Position numbers and translations under genes: made by a program. Shown here piece after piece: positions 50,701 through 52,464 of a stretch of DNA of 52,464 bases. Origin of the DNA: Thermoanaerobaculia bacterium (lineage in GTDB: Bacteria; Acidobacteriota; Thermoanaerobaculia; Gp7-AA8); NCBI GenBank assembly GCA_017883205.1, contig JADGNZ010000043.1, forward strand, positions 1-52,464, given 5' to 3'. Each line of letters opens with the position of its first letter. The first letter of the stretch is position 1. Under the pieces are notes generated by a model, which made no database searches, was not told the DNA's origin, and worked only from the letters and a program-made list of their open reading frames with translations.

Positions 50701-51925
50701 CCTGCGGCTGCGAGATGTACTGGCCCTCGGCCGTTACGAACTGAACCCACGACGTCGTGACGTTCCCGTTCATCGTGTCGAGGAACACCGGCGGCTTGTC
50801 CCAGGACGTCGACGGTGTCGTCTTCTGGAAAGCCGGTTGCCCCGTCTTCATCACCAGGCTGTCGACGGCTGCCGACGCGACCTGCACGTTCAGGAACTCG
50901 GTGCCGGTCGCGCCGCAGAGAAGGCCGGCCGATCCCGCGGCGGGCGTCGATCCGTCCACGATTACGCCGAAGGAGCCGGCCGGCGTGAGGTAGTAGTACT
51001 TCCCCTGATCCGTCGGCTGGTTCACCGGCCGGTTCGCAAAGGCCAGCCGGCTGGTGAGTGCCGGATCGCCGCCATTGACGGTTGTCAGCGCAAACGACTT
51101 TCCGTTCGCAGTCGTGTAGTACGAGCCGACCGTCGCATCGGTGGCCTGGAAGTACGACCGGGTGTCGACCAGCGGCTGCAGCACGTCGAGCCACACACTG
51201 AAATTGAGCGGCGTCGCCGCGCCGCCGGGAGCGCGTAGAAGCGGGTACGAAAGAGCGGCGAGGAGATTGTTCGCGCCCGGCCCGAAGTACATGAAGCCGG
51301 CCTCGAACCACGCCAGGTCATTGGTGGCGAATTGGAACGGGAGGTTGACGCTGCCGGCATGAACGTTCGTGCCGTCGTCCATCGGAAGGGTCATGTTGTC
51401 CGACGCCGGCACGAAGGAGTTGGACTGCGATTGACTCGGCGGCGCCGAGGTGAGCTGGACGTTCCGGGTGGCATTGTTGAAGACGAAGGAGTTGCTTCCG
51501 TCATCGAAGCTGATGTTCGGTCTCAGCGACGGGATCGGGCTCGCTGTCACGGCAAGAGTGATGCTGTTGAACACCAGCGTGTACGACTGCGAGACGAATG
51601 GCGAGCTGGTTCCCTGGCCGCCCGTCAGCACCAGCGTATTCGCCGTGACCTTCGGCCCGCTCTCTTGAAACCATCCGAATTGCGCACTCGGCGTCCCCTG
51701 AAAGAGGCCGCGGACGGCGGAGGCGAATGCGTCCCAATCGCGCGTTGCCGACGGGACGAAGAACGCGAAGTATCCCTGCTGGCTGGGATCGGTCCACGTC
51801 GCCTGCGATAGCTGGAACGTCGGATCCGTGCGGCCTGCGTCCTGGAACAGGAACGCAACGCACGCTTTCGACGGATCCGCCGAGGACAAGTAGAGGCCGC
51901 TCTTGAACAACTTGAAGTTGATCAT
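41720..51925 (-). CDS. giant 3401-residue beta-rich protein
   Basis: One uninterrupted frame. It starts MINFKLFKSGLYLSSADPSK with no signal peptide and no Shine-Dalgarno beyond GCGGA. Residues 1-800 are polar and beta-rich. About 900-1550 consists of amphipathic strands, for example IELTKLQFSFQQE, VSFDLTVNPP and, near 1500-1540, VSVSVSVEINLFLFSITISF; this resembles large proteins I remember as DUF6603, unverified. About 1565-2250 is a further beta region (NATGYYLRYL near its end), 2260-2290 a short helical part (RRSEVIKALVDSG), and 2300-3401 Thr/Pro/Asn-rich sequence. It is low in Cys and rich in small polar residues. Four paralogues follow in the same transcription unit. Function unknown. 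Confidence 0.88.
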   Translation of the reverse strand: MINFKLFKSGLYLSSADPSKACVAFLFQDAGRTDPTFQLSQATWTDPSQQGYFAFFVPSATRDWDAFASAVRGLFQGTPSAQFGWFQESGPKVTANTLVLTGGQGTSSPFVSQSYTLVFNSITLAVTASPIPSLRPNISFDDGSNSFVFNNATRNVQLTSAPPSQSQSNSFVPASDNMTLPMDDGTNVHAGSVNLPFQFATNDLAWFEAGFMYFGPGANNLLAALSYPLLRAPGGAATPLNFSVWLDVLQPLVDTRSYFQATDATVGSYYTTANGKSFALTTVNGGDPALTSRLAFANRPVNQPTDQGKYYYLTPAGSFGVIVDGSTPAAGSAGLLCGATGTEFLNVQVASAAVDSLVMKTGQPAFQKTTPSTSWDKPPVFLDTMNGNVTTSWVQFVTAEGQYISQPQESPLFDQSGSSAAMLGGAAPASGLNVYVLDFLPVPAWSAKGKANALAAASSPLVPMVPYAGLTQTTLDQYKPFLAMESTAINPTRKNNFTAAQSSANKLARASGALVHAAFAPGDDLKWAMTPQGLLAGLDANQVWQSTRIGLSPDLKLPPPASVILQFTNMGDAVREALMQNQIFLVISSLTAPDPDGTRLFDFAGFDQTVNIAGWPFSLSPDGTRSSDGTPPIVILKFYPGQSIASLVADTSLWSQAATFNTSQGFTSDDAQAYIQKQIQNACEAVYGAGNCPDGDPSGQPDTSSLYYNFYKVVTDPNFSGMLALNCNMQLESLPIAIKAVTGGMTVPAANPGDPPVSNIDAFRVHHVGVSINDTEPGSTTPTLAQSSFFGLVDYEKPSGDTASAVPAVTGVNVNYNFEVEYLRALFTNSSLSSFSCKVNLTVNSLFGTEVTEEKDDGGTAAEGDGDNVIIIIGSYQAHSTSGDDSSSGEGVYSFVAEKTYTFKFDDNTYLEEIELTKLQFSFQQETVNPNDKTTSNIQAAFGIWGSMTFKDFNVLDIFSFEKLSFNDLGISVSFDLTVNPPNSPKTANLKLDFNPGNLRLDLANSPAKEGTKNALLALLPFKLTSFLYNQYPDQQTLENLGYFSLSSVPLDPGYSLTDQFNYGLAFDLDLGTLGALVGSLQAFKFSFLIGWLQPGTGVQGGIAFGVQLPQADGKLEIKIQGVLDLIIEQFILRYQTPTDGGDAMLVLALHNSSIEILGQRLPPGTAQFDFALFAPINDAAHIGWIAAVNNEPKAEIERKLLTAGERVVDLVEGDDGGSVFKLMYLGLGQRVGPDPSSPPTTFKTFLDFMTGDFWTAIENSEYDKVYHPNGQWIALTDFTLLEKITVGFVFYDVTPFYSLTLSVEKLFDFEITYTKISDSIGLFYAELTLPDSLRTFQVGAASLTLPSLAVSVYTNGDWKVDLGFPNGDDWSRCFRVQAQAGPIPVTGSGGFYIASLSSATSSIFVGTYPSILAFGFAVRLGVGKDFTAGPLKAGVSITFFGIVQGAAGYLASGSDNIFQSPDALMLTGQFGVIGELYGKIDFVIIKASVNVRLQASIGIVLKMERTIPGSGSILLYIEASVSVSVSVEINLFLFSITISFSFNASFRFEWQLLAPDSPNELLEMKQRLFASHTSRALLASAPAVLPLIPGFTTSLAIWYLPEGTVVFPASTGTGTPWVVSSLGVEYDNAPTGTPDYATFKPFEKLTTQLATWAVGQALTLPGWNFTVTETQLAALDQTPEALIGLIDYPTLLSQLSVFGATTVAVPQAPAGTTLYASTYPMPPFFNMKTNGRMSGTTPDDLDYVFSTKNNVPATYITMVDDYFNQMFVNQEGASSGGALTATLAAADETIPLIQEIFLNYFTGLIRGAVHQLLQTIQNLGVPQAAINTLISTAVGNGLFASLGGQMSSSFRGGARLPYTAGLTVPGGTALTTTNPQYALLWQEFPVGSLGASNKYTIALSNPDTTKTWITSTASWDLTSSWLQPFQQAQATDIQSPSAPQQMPFTDIGPQAFSFDNPVPWTQPSSTVVSLRPYASALQRLQAAGADISVLVESRLAGAPYMPGGTPLSPTAFGWATQITLNVTQVPAGAGGSLPDVFTLAGASQSDQQLLEQILQVLQSEQPISSIQILYQTAAGSTGLTSDAINASDVFVLRTNTTTQSSPPPSGSLMMLAAAQAPPPVPVGAQIDDATGFLQIIQQAAVTNATGYYLRYLNQAGKSLPPTLFSGGPAPLTILISYLPTGEQNTPASPARIRPFYNSIVLNSADATLVYYAETTNPAFSIQYGTVAAGSIGAVMTRDDSAMLMRPSPTLLRAGASIEGNRHYRRSEVIKALVDSGITDEDELRSMLEASGGNASQLNALYSLITYQVAATSGFVAGNLSAPVQPQQPDPNSSAADGVTNATASTRSYRTYIPLYNVATANQPLGPSPNRYASIGSPVSVDFFQNDAFGNQMPAPLNFSGVNNDYFDPIVSLDQWQGLVTNYDFNPAGPAANTFNVYLTPSQSAFEQLTADQAASALTLWTTIYDQITAPGISFNVETNLALNSDGSMVTVTLSQQQATAITTMASSIITYLRNPVPPFNVPPVVLTIKVTGTGALPPAFEIAMLFQIQRDPSLISPMLKDASGNITFPSAQRATTNVASTVGASVGGGATVSVTDFAAVFVKAFPQLVLSVGLNGAQSLSQNSSVARSRSLLRQAGVAADGSGSGKGGNQSLWAVQQSLLNITIGAAGAGPFYLSPEPLDNTLNTAVVPMPSIPAVLNPPPNWSDSQLFTDVDLDRLNSTFFQAVDGFLAPASASTAFELARPAYDAVAEGRGTLASLYSLREVDWLFPADSPFTRTTTELAAAQETFEQQMRAALATAYTTDTVVQYGVSWGTLPAGIGDNFALFGTIKATPPPAGTPSCSGNPISEDDLRGYTFSSPTVPITPNGSSLLTFLFGVSDVRDTKCVTLSLAYNVTHLQYFLVPSGSVPPGEARPSMWLQLVNPYTTLPPLGSGVTNIPLVFREYPTPPTVILQEAAQPSIPPVTDNPLMDAAAWQLTYAYQVQLTVHDMILTAITYNTDLTTSAGGGQSNSTLAAGEAQRFTLFEALARFSATFPVILPVLTKLTDPNWSVAANLFADLVTAVVTNTTWTPLPTALAAGRLLPNITDTYTVTDVPQGSAGAQIITLKWETQESSFPGVTLSIEALAPGSLQPYPNQFTGTVPNGITNTYTPVPPLAGDWVIHQIEADKLNVLFAENALAGLQIERNLIEMTAPDNTQWYAKPEYVYMTPIVRATTPITPLVDNSVAINIATLPNQGIGTGCPSAPPPGVGSLCQRIYTMMYDLLADDDTQQALLSARATAGLDASTPRRVKVACSFQYPVSTPGGVVSANPVSPLVPVALARSFLIDATQPSQLSDFSSIYATAVANWAADNAITLGAGSLAGAQFVFDITLFAQLSGLNTPVLRLRNLQLKLTDVATP

Positions 51926-52051
51926 TGATGTCCGCCGACCGACTGCTGAATTCCGTTCTGAAGTAGTGGAAGCAACAACCTAGTTCCGGGAAGGGCGGGA
52001 TGTCAAGAGTCATGCGAGAAGTATTACTGGCATTTCACACCGGACATCAAT
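51924..52051. repeat. 11-bp inverted repeat flanking the giant-gene promoter
   Basis: ATTGATGTCCG at 51924-51934 and CGGACATCAAT at 52041-52051 are perfect inverted copies about 106 bp apart. The first overlaps the giant gene's start codon; the promoter lies between the two. Confidence 0.6.
51977..52006 (-). promoter_or_regulatory. sigma70-type promoter for the giant gene operon
   Basis: On the minus strand TTGACA (52006-52001) is a perfect -35 box, followed after 18 bp by TAGGTT (51982-51977), a weak -10 box. Transcription would start near 51970, giving a leader of about 45 bases before the ATG at 51923-51925. Confidence 0.5.
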
Positions 52052-52102
52052 CTTCCTAAGTGGCCGGCATCTCTTTAATGAATCGCAGCGGCGCCAGAAA
52101 TG

Positions 52103-52134
52103 ACCGGGCGCGCCCGCGAATCGGCGCGCCCGGT
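52103..52134. terminator. 12-bp perfect hairpin downstream of the partial gene
   Basis: ACCGGGCGCGCC, eight-base loop, GGCGCGCCCGGT. It lies 21 bp beyond the stop of the gene at the right edge and upstream of the giant gene's promoter. No T tract follows, so Rho-independent termination is uncertain. Confidence 0.55.
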
Positions 52135-52154
52135 CCCGCTTTGCTACTTACGCT

Positions 52155-52464
52155 TCATCCGACGTGCGTCGCCGGCGCCGTGCTCGGCGCCGGTGAAGGC
52201 GCCGGTTCCGGTGACGGTGCTGGCGCAGGCGGCTTTGCCACCGGCTTGCGGCTGCGTCCCAGACGATTCGTCCGGCGCATCTGCGCAAGGTGCGGCAGCA
52301 GGCCGGCGTGCTCCGGCTGCTTGACCAGCTTCTTGCTGACGGAGTACGTCAGCAGCACTGCCTGGCCGAGGGTGTGACGCCGCGTCAGGTTCGCCGACGA
52401 AACACCACCCAGCATCGCTCGCAACTCGTCCTCGACGGGCGTCCAGCGGGCGCACGTCTCGGCG
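52155..52464 (-). CDS. partial gene at window edge, Pro/Ala-rich C terminus
   Basis: The frame is open to the right edge, so the gene is incomplete at its 5' end. About 102 residues are visible: AETCARWTPVEDELRAMLGG, a helical middle (GQAVLLTYSVSKKLVKQPEH), a basic stretch (RRTNRLGRSRKP) and a tail of Pro/Ala/Ser dipeptides ending in HVG. The tail looks like a flexible linker. It is on the same strand as the giant gene and could be the preceding member of the locus, although its own hairpin and the giant gene's promoter separate them. No family is recognised. Confidence 0.65.
   Translation of the reverse strand, partial: AETCARWTPVEDELRAMLGGVSSANLTRRHTLGQAVLLTYSVSKKLVKQPEHAGLLPHLAQMRRTNRLGRSRKPVAKPPAPAPSPEPAPSPAPSTAPATHVG

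Overview
The window is high-GC (roughly 60% or more by eye), densely coded bacterial chromosome. No rRNA or tRNA gene, phage structural gene or transposase was recognised. An HspR-type repressor next to dnaK, a secreted Fn3 protein with an LRTAVN-type C-terminal repeat, CPXCG and RHH/PIN genes, and many palindromic intergenic repeats suggest an uncultured soil-type lineage such as Acidobacteriota. This placement is an inference from gene style and no marker gene was used.

Layout. 1-5.2 kb: a 12-unit 21-bp tandem repeat, a membrane-anchored Cys-rich protein, a dnaK-hspR-secreted protein operon, an orphan RHH antitoxin-like gene and an ABM-domain protein. 5.2-9.3 kb: an SGNH hydrolase, a three-gene ABC export operon ending in an SH3/TonB_C-like lipoprotein, and a LOG-family gene coupled to a 79-aa protein. 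9.5-16.1 kb: TypA with an unusual insertion, a VapBC module framed by palindromic repeats, a DEAD-box helicase, and a three-gene set of small protein, AbiEii-like nucleotidyltransferase and methyltransferase. 16.2-26 kb: exported proteins, a CPXCG protein, an SDR, an O-antigen ligase-like protein, a 49-aa basic protein, a TlpA-like thioredoxin, a MaoC hydratase and an S9 peptidase, separated by several families of long hairpin repeats.

26.1-29.8 kb holds a two-gene operon: a membrane-anchored CHAT (caspase-like) protease with an intact His/Cys dyad, and an alpha/beta hydrolase. This looks like a signalling or conflict effector pair. 29.9-38.7 kb has a large secreted Fn3 protein, a PAS-PAS-HisKA-HATPase-REC hybrid kinase, a frameshifted Phd/VapC module, a small membrane protein, RtcB and a single-domain response regulator.

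38.7-52.0 kb is the most unusual part. One leftward transcription unit encodes a 3401-residue beta-rich protein without a signal peptide, followed by four tandem, mutually homologous proteins of 234-241 residues that I cannot assign to any family. A TTGACA-type promoter lies just upstream inside an 11-bp inverted repeat. A partial gene with a Pro/Ala-rich tail lies further upstream at the window edge. This giant-plus-four-paralogue locus is the best candidate for an undescribed system; its function is unknown to me.

The dispersed DNA is itself notable. At least five families of intergenic hairpin repeats occur, and 21-bp periodicity appears at two non-coding loci as well as in the coding tail of the helicase.
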